64,000 nucleotides of DNA from Bin87 sp965217175 (lineage in GTDB: Bacteria > Chloroflexota > Dehalococcoidia > Lucifugimonadales > UBA3495), in the NCBI GenBank assembly GCA_965217175.1, contig OZ244251.1:2232001-2296000 (forward strand), written 5' to 3'. Made by a program: the position numbers and the translations under genes. The notes beneath the pieces are model-generated. The model was not told the origin of the DNA. It worked only from the letters and a program-made list of their open reading frames with translations, and did no database searches. This document shows positions 44,065 to 51,885 of this stretch, piece after piece (within the stretch, counting starts at the first letter, position 1; each line of letters opens with the position of its first letter).

Positions 44065-44868
44065 CTATCCCTGGCCCAGGCGAATGGATTTGAGGTACGC
44101 GGCATTCACGGCGTCTACCAGCGCTGCCGGCACGCCGGCCCGCTCCAGAGTTTGCAACCCTTCTGCCGTGGTTCCGCCAGGGGAGGTCACCATGTCCTTC
44201 AGTTCGGACGGATGGCTCCCCGATTTGACAACCAGTTCCACGCTGCCTTTTACAGTCTGCAAAGCGAGCCTTCTCGCGATGTCCCTGGGGAGTCCGACAT
44301 ATACGCCCGCGTCGATAAGCGCTTCCAGAATCAGGAAAACGTAAGCCGGCCCGCTGGCGCTGAGTGCGGTGGCCATATCCAGGTATTTTTCGTCATCAAC
44401 GTATATCTCATCGCCAACCGTCGACAAGATCGATTTGGTGAAGTCGCGGTGTTCGTCGTTGACTGCCTCAGCACAAGTCCACATGGTCATGCCGGCGCCG
44501 ATTTGAGCCGGAGTGTTGGGCATCACCCGGATTATGCCGGGGTGCTGTGCGCCACTGGACAGCGAATCAATCCGCGCGCCCGCGACGATTGAAAGCAGTG
44601 ACTGGCTCTGGGAGAAGGACCCCCGGACATCAGCGAACACCTTTGACAAATCCTGTGGTTTCACCGCCAGCACTACGATCTCTGAACGCTCGATCACCGA
44701 GCCGTTTTTACCGGACACCGATACTCCGTAGCGATCGGCCAGGTATTCGCGGCGGGAGGCCACGGGTTCGCCGATCGTGACGGATTCAGGTGCGGCGATG
44801 CCGGCATCCAGGACGCCGCCCAAAATAGCTTCGGCCATGGTGCCGCCGCCGATAAACCCGATATTCAT
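44065..44868 (-). CDS. proC: Pyrroline-5-carboxylate reductase
   Basis: A 267-residue enzyme that makes the last step of proline synthesis, reducing pyrroline-5-carboxylate with NAD(P)H. The Rossmann start IGFIGGGTMAEAILGG binds the dinucleotide. VLAVKPQDL, the RVMPNTPAQIGAG segment, the SGPAYVFLILEAL strand-helix and TSPGGTTAEGL near the C-terminus are the family signatures. The ATG at 44866-44868 is used. It is in a run with yggT downstream and pdxA upstream (36 bp). Confidence 0.95.
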   Translation of the reverse strand: MNIGFIGGGTMAEAILGGVLDAGIAAPESVTIGEPVASRREYLADRYGVSVSGKNGSVIERSEIVVLAVKPQDLSKVFADVRGSFSQSQSLLSIVAGARIDSLSSGAQHPGIIRVMPNTPAQIGAGMTMWTCAEAVNDEHRDFTKSILSTVGDEIYVDDEKYLDMATALSASGPAYVFLILEALIDAGVYVGLPRDIARRLALQTVKGSVELVVKSGSHPSELKDMVTSPGGTTAEGLQTLERAGVPAALVDAVNAAYLKSIRLGQG

Positions 44869-44904
44869 TGGTCTGGTCCTATCTGCCGGATTCGTATATC
44901 AGAA

Positions 44905-45930
44905 CTAAGCCAGGCCATCGCCTCGAGCAAATGCGGCCGCCATCCGGATGGTTTCAACCATGGACGTGTGGTCAGCGACATTTTTCCCGGCGATGTCAAA
45001 CGCGGTGCCGTGATCGACAGACGTTCTGACGAACGGTAAACCCAGGTTGGCCGTGATGCTCTCTTCGAAACCGTATACCTTGACCGGGATGTGACCCTGG
45101 TCGTGGTACATGCACAGCGCTACGTCGTAGCGATCGTTGATTGCCTGGTGAAAAATAATATCGGCGGGAATGGGTCCGGTGGCATTGATGCCCTCGGATC
45201 GGGCCGCAGCCACCGCCGGGGCAATCTCTTCCGCCTCTTCGTTGCCGAGCAGGCCGCCGTCGCTGCCGTGAGGATTCAATGCCGCAACTCCGATGCGCGG
45301 TTCGGCAAAGCCCCACTTTCTGAAGTTATCGTCAGTAAGGCGCAGAAAATCGAGGATCCGATCTTTTTTGACGTAGTCGCAGGCGATTCGCAAAGATCGG
45401 TGGGTGGTCAGGTGGACAACTCGCAGGTTTTTAGCGATTAACATCGTCGCTACTGTTTTGGCCCCGGACAATTCCTGCAGCAGTTCCATGTGTCCGATGG
45501 CTTCGTAACCGGCCATAGCCGCTGCTTCTTTGTTCAGCGGAGCTGTGGCCAGTCCATCTACCACTCCGGCCATCGCCAACTGTCCGGCTTTGCTGACCCA
45601 TTCCATGGCAGCTTTCCCGCACGCCACGCTGAGTTGGCCAACGGTGATGTCTTCGGCGTTCAGGTTGCCGATGTCGACGACATCCACCACGCCCGGATTG
45701 GTTCCTGCCCCGCCGAGGTCATCGGTACGATGAATGCGCAGGGGCAGCCCCGTCATCTTGACCGCCTGTTCCATGGCGTAAATATTTCCCACCACCACCG
45801 GCCGGCACATGTTGTAGACATTGGGATCGGACAGAGCCTTCACCACAACCTCCGGGCCTATACCGCAAGGGTCGCCCATGGTGATGGCTATCGCGGGGCG
45901 GTCGGTGTCCAGGTTGGAATGTTCTGTCAT
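44905..45930 (-). CDS. pdxA: PdxA-family NAD-dependent dehydrogenase (4-hydroxythreonine-4-phosphate or related)
   Basis: A 341-residue PdxA-family protein. AITMGDPCGIGPEVVVKAL is the N-terminal signature; the metal-binding histidines are in GHMELLQ and MYHDQGHIPVK; VRTSVDHGTAFDIAGK is near the C-terminus. Classical PdxA makes pyridoxal phosphate by the DXP route together with PdxJ. The PdxA2 branch works on four-carbon acid sugars such as phospho-threonate. No pdxJ or sugar kinase gene is nearby, so which branch applies is open. The ATG at 45928-45930 gives a normal N-terminus. Confidence 0.85.
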   Translation of the reverse strand: MTEHSNLDTDRPAIAITMGDPCGIGPEVVVKALSDPNVYNMCRPVVVGNIYAMEQAVKMTGLPLRIHRTDDLGGAGTNPGVVDVVDIGNLNAEDITVGQLSVACGKAAMEWVSKAGQLAMAGVVDGLATAPLNKEAAAMAGYEAIGHMELLQELSGAKTVATMLIAKNLRVVHLTTHRSLRIACDYVKKDRILDFLRLTDDNFRKWGFAEPRIGVAALNPHGSDGGLLGNEEAEEIAPAVAAARSEGINATGPIPADIIFHQAINDRYDVALCMYHDQGHIPVKVYGFEESITANLGLPFVRTSVDHGTAFDIAGKNVADHTSMVETIRMAAAFARGDGLA

Positions 45931-46096
45931 GGTATGGCTCTCGCGGCGAAACGGTGAGGAACTGGAATATGTGTGCCAACAATAGTACTGGTTACAGGAT
46001 GCGACCGCAACGGTGCGTTTGAGACGTTGGATTACCGCACACGAACGACCCGCCACAGTCTCAACGCGACCTGGGCGGGCCGGCGATACTGGTCAA

Positions 46097-48598
46097 CTAC
46101 TCACATTTGTTCCATCCGCAGGAATAACACGTCAGGCATCCTTCCTGGCTGACGACTCCGCCATTGCACTCGGGGCAGCGCCCGGCGTAGGTGCCCGACA
46201 GGGTTTGTGGAACGGGCGCCCCGTTGCCGTTAGCCTTGCCTACCGCGGGATGCGTGCTCAGATTTGGCTGCGGCGGCATCCACGGGCGAACCTCGGGTCC
46301 ATCTCCGCCGAAAGCCGGAGCGCCGGTGGGCAAAGTCAGTTGCACACCGTCAGACGCGTTGGATTCGTTGGAGACGCCGCTGGTGATGCGGTCCAGGACT
46401 ATGGCGACGGCGTCCGGACCGGAACGAACCAGGGTGCCGTCATCCCAGGCGGGGCAACAGGTGATACCACTCAATTGCTGCGAAACCTCGCTGGTGTCGA
46501 TGCCGGCCCGCAATGCGAGGGATACTAGCCGCGAAACGGCTTCCAATAGCGCGGCGTCGCAACCGCCGGCTTTGCCCATGGTGCCGAATACCTCGAACGG
46601 CTGCCCCTGATTATCCATATTTACCGTGACGTACATGTTGCCATGACCGGTGCGGACCCGTTCGGTAATACCCTGAGTTTGGCGGGGCCGCTCCCTGGGT
46701 ACGCGTGGGCTTGGTACTTCGATGACAACGGGGTTGGATTCTGGCGCGGTTGCCCTGTTGGCTGAGCCCGTACTAAGCACCTGGTCTGCCTTGCTGCCGT
46801 CCCGATAAACGGTGATTCCTTTGCAGCCCAAATCGTAAGCGCCCTGGTATGCCGCTGCCACATCGGCTACGGTTGCATCGTGGGGGAAGTTGATCGTCTT
46901 GGAAACGGCGTTGTCGGTATAGGTCTGGAACGCTCCCTGCATCTGGACATGCCATTGTGGGTTGATGTCGTGTGAAACGCGGAACACGTCTTTGACCCAT
47001 TCGGGCACATCCAGGTCATCCAACGAACCCGAATTTGCCAACTCCTCCATCAATTCAGAGGAGTAAAAACCTTCGTGGCGCGCCACGGCTTCGAAGTACG
47101 CGTTGCCTTCGACCAGCCTGGTGTTGTCCATCACGTTGCGAACGTAGGAGAGGGCGAACAATGGCTCGATGCCGCTGGACGCTCCGGCAATGATACTGAT
47201 GGTTCCAGTGGGAGCGATGGTCACCGGCGCAGAATTTCGCATGGGTTGAGGGTTGGAGCCGCGATTGTAAACGCTACGAGACCATTCCGGGAACACTTCG
47301 CGCCGGCTGGCAAGCTCTGCCGATGCCCGGTAGGTTTGCTGTTGGATAAACTGCATAACCTGGTCGGCCATTTGCAGCGCTGCATCGCTGTCGTAGCGGA
47401 TACCCATCTGGATCAAAAGGTCGGACCAGCCCATTACACCCAAGCCGATGCGCCGTGTTTTGCGGCTCATCTCTGCAATTTCAGGGATTGGATACTCGTT
47501 CATGTCGATGACGCTGTCCAGCATGTGGACGGCGGTTGTAATTACTTCCGCCATGCGATCCCAATCGATCTTCACGTCGTCATTCGTGTACGTCACCATC
47601 CGGGCCAGGTTCAGCGAACCCAGGTTGCAGGATTCGTAAGGCAACAGTGGTTGTTCGCCGCATGGATTGGTGGACTCTATATCGCCCAATTGAGGGTTGG
47701 GGTTGTCTCGGTTGATACGGTCCAGGAACACTATACCGGGGTCGCCGGTCCGCCAGGCCAACTCGGTCATGCGTTCGAATACTTCGCGGGCGTTGAGTTG
47801 TCTCACGACCTGTCCGGTACGAGGGTTGATGAGGTCGTATTCCTGGTCCAGCCGGACCCTCTGCATGAAATCCTCGGTTACTGCGACCGAGATATTGAAG
47901 TTGGTGAGGTGTTTTCCGTCTTCTTTGGAGGATATGAAGGACAGGATGTCGGGGTGAGAGACATGCAGTATGCCCATGTTAGCGCCGCGGCGCGTGCCAC
48001 CCTGTTTCACCACATCGGTTGCGGCATCAAAGGCGTTGATAAAGCTGACCGGGCCGGATGCGACGCCGCCGGTGGAGCCCACAACGTCGCCCTCGGGCCT
48101 CAATCGGGAAAAGGCGAATCCGGTTCCACCGCCGCTTTTGTGGATGAGCGCAGTCTGCTTGACCTTGGTGAATATGGATTCCAATGAATCTTCCACCGGC
48201 AACACAAAACACGCGGAAAGTTGTTGCAGCTCGCGGCCGGCGTTCATAAGCGTGGGCGAGTTGGGCAGGAATTCCAGCTTTTGCATTACTTCGTAGAAAC
48301 GCTGCTCGGTATCGCGCCGGTCATGTTCTGACTCGCCGTACAGCAGGTCGGATTGAGAGAGGTTGTGGGCGACGCGACGGAACATGCCGTCCGGGTCTTC
48401 CAGAACGTTGCCTTCCCGGTCTTTGGACAAGTAGCGCCGTTGTAATACCACTTTGGCGTTATCGGTGAGATGCCCATCCCGCTCGTTATGAGACCGGGCA
48501 ATACCGGCGGCTACCATTGCATCCCGAATCCGGCCCCTGATGGATGCGGGCGAATCCTGACCATTGTTCAAGCTGGCGCTTCTCGCTGCTACCTCCAC
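46097..48598 (-). CDS. nrdJ: Adenosylcobalamin-dependent (class II) ribonucleoside-diphosphate reductase
   Basis: An 833-residue class II ribonucleotide reductase that makes deoxynucleotides without needing or suffering from oxygen, using B12 to form the thiyl radical. GGGTGFAFSRLRPEGD, the QLSACFVLPVEDS cysteine, NPCGEQPLLPYESCNLGSLNL with the radical cysteine, and APTGTISIIAGASSGIEP are visible. The C-terminus has extra cysteines (GRCPECNGGVV, CLTCYSCGWNKCE) forming a zinc ribbon. The GTG start at 48596-48598 has GGGAGG five bases upstream. It lies in a minus-strand run downstream of nrdR and two unknown genes. Confidence 0.96.
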   Translation of the reverse strand: MEVAARSASLNNGQDSPASIRGRIRDAMVAAGIARSHNERDGHLTDNAKVVLQRRYLSKDREGNVLEDPDGMFRRVAHNLSQSDLLYGESEHDRRDTEQRFYEVMQKLEFLPNSPTLMNAGRELQQLSACFVLPVEDSLESIFTKVKQTALIHKSGGGTGFAFSRLRPEGDVVGSTGGVASGPVSFINAFDAATDVVKQGGTRRGANMGILHVSHPDILSFISSKEDGKHLTNFNISVAVTEDFMQRVRLDQEYDLINPRTGQVVRQLNAREVFERMTELAWRTGDPGIVFLDRINRDNPNPQLGDIESTNPCGEQPLLPYESCNLGSLNLARMVTYTNDDVKIDWDRMAEVITTAVHMLDSVIDMNEYPIPEIAEMSRKTRRIGLGVMGWSDLLIQMGIRYDSDAALQMADQVMQFIQQQTYRASAELASRREVFPEWSRSVYNRGSNPQPMRNSAPVTIAPTGTISIIAGASSGIEPLFALSYVRNVMDNTRLVEGNAYFEAVARHEGFYSSELMEELANSGSLDDLDVPEWVKDVFRVSHDINPQWHVQMQGAFQTYTDNAVSKTINFPHDATVADVAAAYQGAYDLGCKGITVYRDGSKADQVLSTGSANRATAPESNPVVIEVPSPRVPRERPRQTQGITERVRTGHGNMYVTVNMDNQGQPFEVFGTMGKAGGCDAALLEAVSRLVSLALRAGIDTSEVSQQLSGITCCPAWDDGTLVRSGPDAVAIVLDRITSGVSNESNASDGVQLTLPTGAPAFGGDGPEVRPWMPPQPNLSTHPAVGKANGNGAPVPQTLSGTYAGRCPECNGGVVSQEGCLTCYSCGWNKCE

Positions 48599-48753
48599 GA
48601 TGTCCTCCCTGCTTTGTACACACCAAGTCCCAATTTGATTAATTTTTGTTTGGTTTCCATATTCACGTTGATTGCTCGCCCATCGGGGAGCATTTCTTAA
48701 AGCTACATCTGGAACCGGGGAGTATCAACGTCCGGTCCCAAACATTCCAAAAT

Positions 48754-49365
48754 CTAATAAACGTTCACCTGCCTGGCTGGATTCGTGCGCGCCATGCGAG
48801 CTGACAAATCCAAATCAAAACGCAGCCCCTTGTAAAAATAGAGGACTGGCACTTCCCGCGCCGGCCTGAGGTCGAATCCCGTTAGTGTGGCCGCCACGTT
48901 CTGCACACGGTCGAATACACCAGGGACGGAAACGGAGCGCTTCCAGACTCGGCGAATTACTCCCGAATTCATGGTAATTCCCAGTGAGGAAAGTATTTCG
49001 GTGATCTGATCGGCCATGTCTTTCAACGCGCCATCAGCAACCGGGTGCGCGGCTTTGAGGAATATAGTCAAACCGTTTTGAGTGGTTTGGCAACCAATTA
49101 TCGGGAAATTCGCTCCCAGCTGGCGGGCGATATACGACTCGGTCCCGCTGGGGGATGGTCCGCAATTGATTTCTACTTTGTACTGGACAGAATTGTGCAT
49201 GTAAAAACTCCGAGATTGTACGCTTCGAACGGAAGCAATAGACACAGATTCGGCGTTATCGGTCGTCGTTATATTGATTTTACGTTGGGTCGAAGACGGG
49301 AGATTCCCAATGTTTGCCAAGAAAGCTTCCGCCTCGACCGCTGTTTCAGACCGATAATGAATCAC
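48754..49365 (-). CDS. Unrecognised protein in the nrdR-nrdJ neighbourhood
   Basis: A 203-residue protein I cannot place in a family. The sequence reads as an alpha/beta globular protein with no signal peptide or long hydrophobic segment. Patches include VQYKVEINCGPSPSGTESYIARQLG, DMADQITEILSSLGITMNSG and PVLYFYKGLRFDLDL. Its ATG at 49363-49365 overlaps the stop of the preceding small gene as ATGA, so the two are translationally coupled. nrdJ starts about 155 bp downstream. A role in nucleotide metabolism or its regulation is inferred from position only. Confidence 0.6.
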   Translation of the reverse strand: MIHYRSETAVEAEAFLANIGNLPSSTQRKINITTTDNAESVSIASVRSVQSRSFYMHNSVQYKVEINCGPSPSGTESYIARQLGANFPIIGCQTTQNGLTIFLKAAHPVADGALKDMADQITEILSSLGITMNSGVIRRVWKRSVSVPGVFDRVQNVAATLTGFDLRPAREVPVLYFYKGLRFDLDLSARMARTNPARQVNVY

Positions 49366-49619
49366 GCAAACAGGTCATCTTCCTCCCGCGGCGCCGGCAA
49401 TGCTGCCCAGCAACTGACCAAACAGGCCCGGGCCTCGCGATCCATGTCGTCTTGCAATTCGGAGAAGGGATTGGGTATCCACGAGCCACTTACGTCCTCG
49501 TCATTGACTTGCCAGTCAGACGGGACCCACATCTTCCGCAGCATCTCCTCCATGTCGTGGACCCGATTGTTGTGGGTCAACAGCCTGGTAAAGGCGGAGT
49601 ACTGAACGCTGCTGCTCAT
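49362..49619 (-). CDS. Unrecognised small acidic protein after nrdR
   Basis: A small protein of about 85 residues (131 if it starts directly at the ATG touching the nrdR stop). The body reads FTRLLTHNNRVHDMEEMLRKMWVP, NDEDVSGSWIPNPFSEL and a C-terminal ACLVSCWAALPAPREEDDLFA. It is acidic and likely helical. The start is uncertain: the ATG at 49617-49619 has GGAGG 14 bases upstream, a poor distance; 49640 and 49757 are also possible. Its stop overlaps the next gene's start (ATGA). It is not a family I recognise. Confidence 0.5.
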   Translation of the reverse strand: MSSSVQYSAFTRLLTHNNRVHDMEEMLRKMWVPSDWQVNDEDVSGSWIPNPFSELQDDMDREARACLVSCWAALPAPREEDDLFA

Positions 49620-49757
49620 AATGGTGTTGAACACCTCCATAGAAATTTGGGGTAAGTGGCGAGCTTGTGGGTTCAGTTTGAACCGGGGCACACTGCGATG
49701 GTGGCAATGCAGTGATGCCCTAATTCGCAAAGTTGGTTGGATCTGATGATCGGTCAT

Positions 49758-50297
49758 TTACGGGCGACCGGTCGACCGGTTGCGGCGAGTGGGCGATTGT
49801 CGGCGTGGCCGGCGTGTTTCGACCGCAGCCAGCCCGATCAAGGGTTCGGGTTGGCCGAGCTGGAAGGACCTGGCCTGCTCCTCAAAGTCGGTGGCATTCT
49901 GAAAGTCGTAATACACCGAAGCATAGCGAACATAGGCTACTTCATCGAGGAGACGCAGACGGTCGAGTACCATCAATCCGAGGTCGCGGGACTTGACCAC
50001 ACCGCTCCCGGAACGCTGCAATTCTGCCTCGATGTCATCTGCCAACTTGTCGATGTCCCGCCGTGGAATGGGTCTGCGCGTGCAGGCCATGTTGATTCCG
50101 GCCAGTAGTTTATCCCGGCTGAACTCCTGGCGGCGGCCGTCGCGTTTGTCTACCTGCATCGCGGTCATCCTGACGACTTCGATCGTTGTAAACCGGTTGT
50201 TGCATGCCTGGCATTCGCGGCGGCGGCGAATGCCGATTTCAGTGTCACGGGAATCGGTGACCTTGCTTTGGTTTTCTTCACAATAGGGGCATTTCAT
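49758..50297 (-). CDS. nrdR: Transcriptional repressor NrdR
   Basis: A 179-residue NrdR, the zinc-ribbon/ATP-cone repressor of ribonucleotide reductase genes that senses dATP and ATP. The zinc ribbon uses C3, C6, C31 and C34 (CPYC and CQAC). The ATP-cone follows at about 49-139 (VDKRDGRRQEFSRDKLLAGINMAC). The C-terminal tail is basic. The ATG at 50295-50297 is used. It is the first gene of a minus-strand run ending in nrdJ and has two NrdR boxes upstream, so it probably represses itself and the run. Confidence 0.95.
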   Translation of the reverse strand: MKCPYCEENQSKVTDSRDTEIGIRRRRECQACNNRFTTIEVVRMTAMQVDKRDGRRQEFSRDKLLAGINMACTRRPIPRRDIDKLADDIEAELQRSGSGVVKSRDLGLMVLDRLRLLDEVAYVRYASVYYDFQNATDFEEQARSFQLGQPEPLIGLAAVETRRPRRQSPTRRNRSTGRP

Positions 50298-50341
50298 TTG
50301 CAGGTCCGATATTTGGTTGATTTTTCAAATAATTTTTGAGA

Positions 50342-50388
50342 ATAGCATATATTGTGCTTTTGGCCAATAATACTACAATTTGTTGTGG
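50342..50388 (-). promoter_or_regulatory. Two NrdR boxes overlapping a promoter for nrdR
   Basis: Two 16-bp sites resemble the NrdR consensus (aCACwAtATaTwGtgt): 50342-50357 with 12 matches and 50373-50388 with 11. Their starts are 31 bp apart, i.e. three helical turns, the spacing known for NrdR pairs. On the minus strand a promoter can be read with TTGGCC at 50362-50367, a 17-bp spacer and TATTCT at 50339-50344. The first box covers the spacer and part of the -10. The pair ends about 45 bp before the nrdR start. Confidence 0.75.
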
Positions 50389-50424
50389 GCGGAAATATAA
50401 CTTGGGGGACTTTGCCCTGTCAAT

Positions 50425-50538
50425 TTGAACGAGGATGCAGATTTCCAGCAATTGTTAGCGATCTTGCAGCACCTGACCACGGCCCTCACCGATGATCGGC
50501 AAAGGTTGACGATTACGCGCCGATTTAACGCCGTTTAA
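50425..50538 (+). CDS. Possible small protein of 37 residues
   Basis: A short open frame from TTG at 50425 to TAA at 50536-50538 encodes a helical, polar peptide (NEDADFQQLLAILQHLTTAL, then DDRQRLTITRRF). The strong hairpin just behind it could end its transcript, but this hairpin more likely serves ftsZ on the other strand. No good ribosome-binding site precedes it. It may be chance. The rest of the 50298-50601 gap holds the NrdR boxes and the hairpin. Confidence 0.2.
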   Translation: MNEDADFQQLLAILQHLTTALTDDRQRLTITRRFNAV

Positions 50539-50543
50539 CGAAA

Positions 50544-50576
50544 ACGGCCCCCTTTCCAATTCGGAGAGGGGGCCGT
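50544..50576 (-). terminator. Rho-independent terminator of ftsZ
   Basis: A 14-bp stem (50544-50557 with 50563-50576, one G-T pair) with a 5-nt loop. Read on the minus strand it is followed by TTTTCG and lies about 25 bp after the ftsZ stop. Confidence 0.85.
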
Positions 50577-50601
50577 AACCCGGGGAAGGTTAATCGCGCT
50601 T

Positions 50602-51744
50602 TTAGCGGTAGAATCCCCTGCGGTTTTGCCGATGCTGGAGGAAAGTCGGCAAATCGTAATCGCGACGGTCTGGAACATCCATTTCGCCGAGCAGTTTCGA
50701 TATGTCGTCTTCCGCCTGAGGCGAATCCACCGGGAAATCGGCAGCAACCATGGTCATCTTCACTTCGTCGTCCAACCGGGGGTCCCGGCTGGTTCCGAAG
50801 ATGATATTGGCATCGGGATCCGCCAGGTCTTCGACCACAGAGGCCGCCTCCTGCACTTCCTGAAGCGACAGATTGTTGCCTCCCGTGAGTACGAACAAGA
50901 TGCGTCGCGAGCCTTCGAGCGAGATGTCAAGCAGGGGGCTCTCCGTACACTGTCGGGCGGCCTCTTTAGCTCGTCCCTGTCCCCGGCCCCGGCCGATGGA
51001 CAGCCATGCCTGGCCGGCCCCGGTGAGGATGGTTTTGACGTCGGCGAAGTCCACATTGATTTCCCCGGGGACGGTAACCACCTCTGCGATGGCCGTGATG
51101 CCCTGATGCAGTACCGAGTCCGCCAATTTCAGGGCGTCTTCCCACGAGTAGGAATCTGATTGTTCGTCGTTCAAAGCCAGCAGGCGGTCGTTGGGAATCA
51201 CGATCATCGTATCTACGTGGTCGCGCAACCGCTCCAGGCCTTCCTCAGCGTTGCGACGGCGTGTCTGGGCTTCAAATCCGAAGGGGCGGCTTACCACCGC
51301 GATGGTTAGCGCTCCGCTTTCCTTGGCGATCTGGGCGACCACTGGCGCCGCTCCCGTGCCGGTTCCTCCACCCATACCGACCGCGAGGAAAACCATGTCG
51401 GATCCGCGAACCGCCTGTTCAATGTCACCGCGGGACTCTTCTGCAGCCTGGCGTCCCAATTCTGGTTGAGAGCCGGCTCCCAGGCCGCGGGTGAGATTTC
51501 GGCCCAGGGAGATACGATAGTGCACATCGCACCGGGACAAATGCTGCGAGTCCGTATTTAATGCGTAGTATTCGACAACGGGGAGTTTGTCTTTGTACAT
51601 CCGGCTGACCGCGTTGGATCCGCCCCCGCCCACACCCAGAACCTTAATGAGTGGGACGCCGCGGCCGATCTCAGGAATCATGCCGTCGCTTTCGTCGAAT
51701 CCCGTGTCGGGCTCCCAGGATGCGGAGTTGTCGGGGAAAATCAT
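50602..51744 (-). CDS. ftsZ: Cell division GTPase FtsZ
   Basis: A 380-residue tubulin-like protein that forms the Z-ring. IKVLGVGGGGSNAVSRM is the nucleotide-binding start, GMGGGTGTGAAPVVA is the tubulin signature motif, and the T7 catalytic segment is in VNVDFADVKTIL-type EINVDFADVKTILT. The short variable linker is followed by a C-terminal DLPTFLQHRQ peptide, which is where FtsA and other partners bind. The ATG at 51742-51744 is used. ftsA precedes it by about 140 bp, and a strong terminator follows. Confidence 0.96.
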   Translation of the reverse strand: MIFPDNSASWEPDTGFDESDGMIPEIGRGVPLIKVLGVGGGGSNAVSRMYKDKLPVVEYYALNTDSQHLSRCDVHYRISLGRNLTRGLGAGSQPELGRQAAEESRGDIEQAVRGSDMVFLAVGMGGGTGTGAAPVVAQIAKESGALTIAVVSRPFGFEAQTRRRNAEEGLERLRDHVDTMIVIPNDRLLALNDEQSDSYSWEDALKLADSVLHQGITAIAEVVTVPGEINVDFADVKTILTGAGQAWLSIGRGRGQGRAKEAARQCTESPLLDISLEGSRRILFVLTGGNNLSLQEVQEAASVVEDLADPDANIIFGTSRDPRLDDEVKMTMVAADFPVDSPQAEDDISKLLGEMDVPDRRDYDLPTFLQHRQNRRGFYR

Positions 51745-51885
51745 CGTTGTTGGTCCTCCTGGTTGATATTTTTCTGGTGGTTGTTTGATTGGCGTATTGT
51801 TTCTGGTGGAATGGTGTTCAGGTGTTTGAGGGTTAGCTGGAGCGCGAAACCAACGTCGGCGGTTGCGCAGACCGGGTCGGCGCTA

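Noticed and set aside
47075..48187. A 370-codon open frame on + inside nrdJ
   Set aside because: Antisense shadow of a well-conserved reductase; composition (many His/Gln/Val runs) is typical of a reverse-strand artefact.
48599..48753. A second set of NrdR boxes directly upstream of nrdJ
   Set aside because: I compared the gap with the consensus and found no pair with acceptable matches at 31-32 bp spacing.
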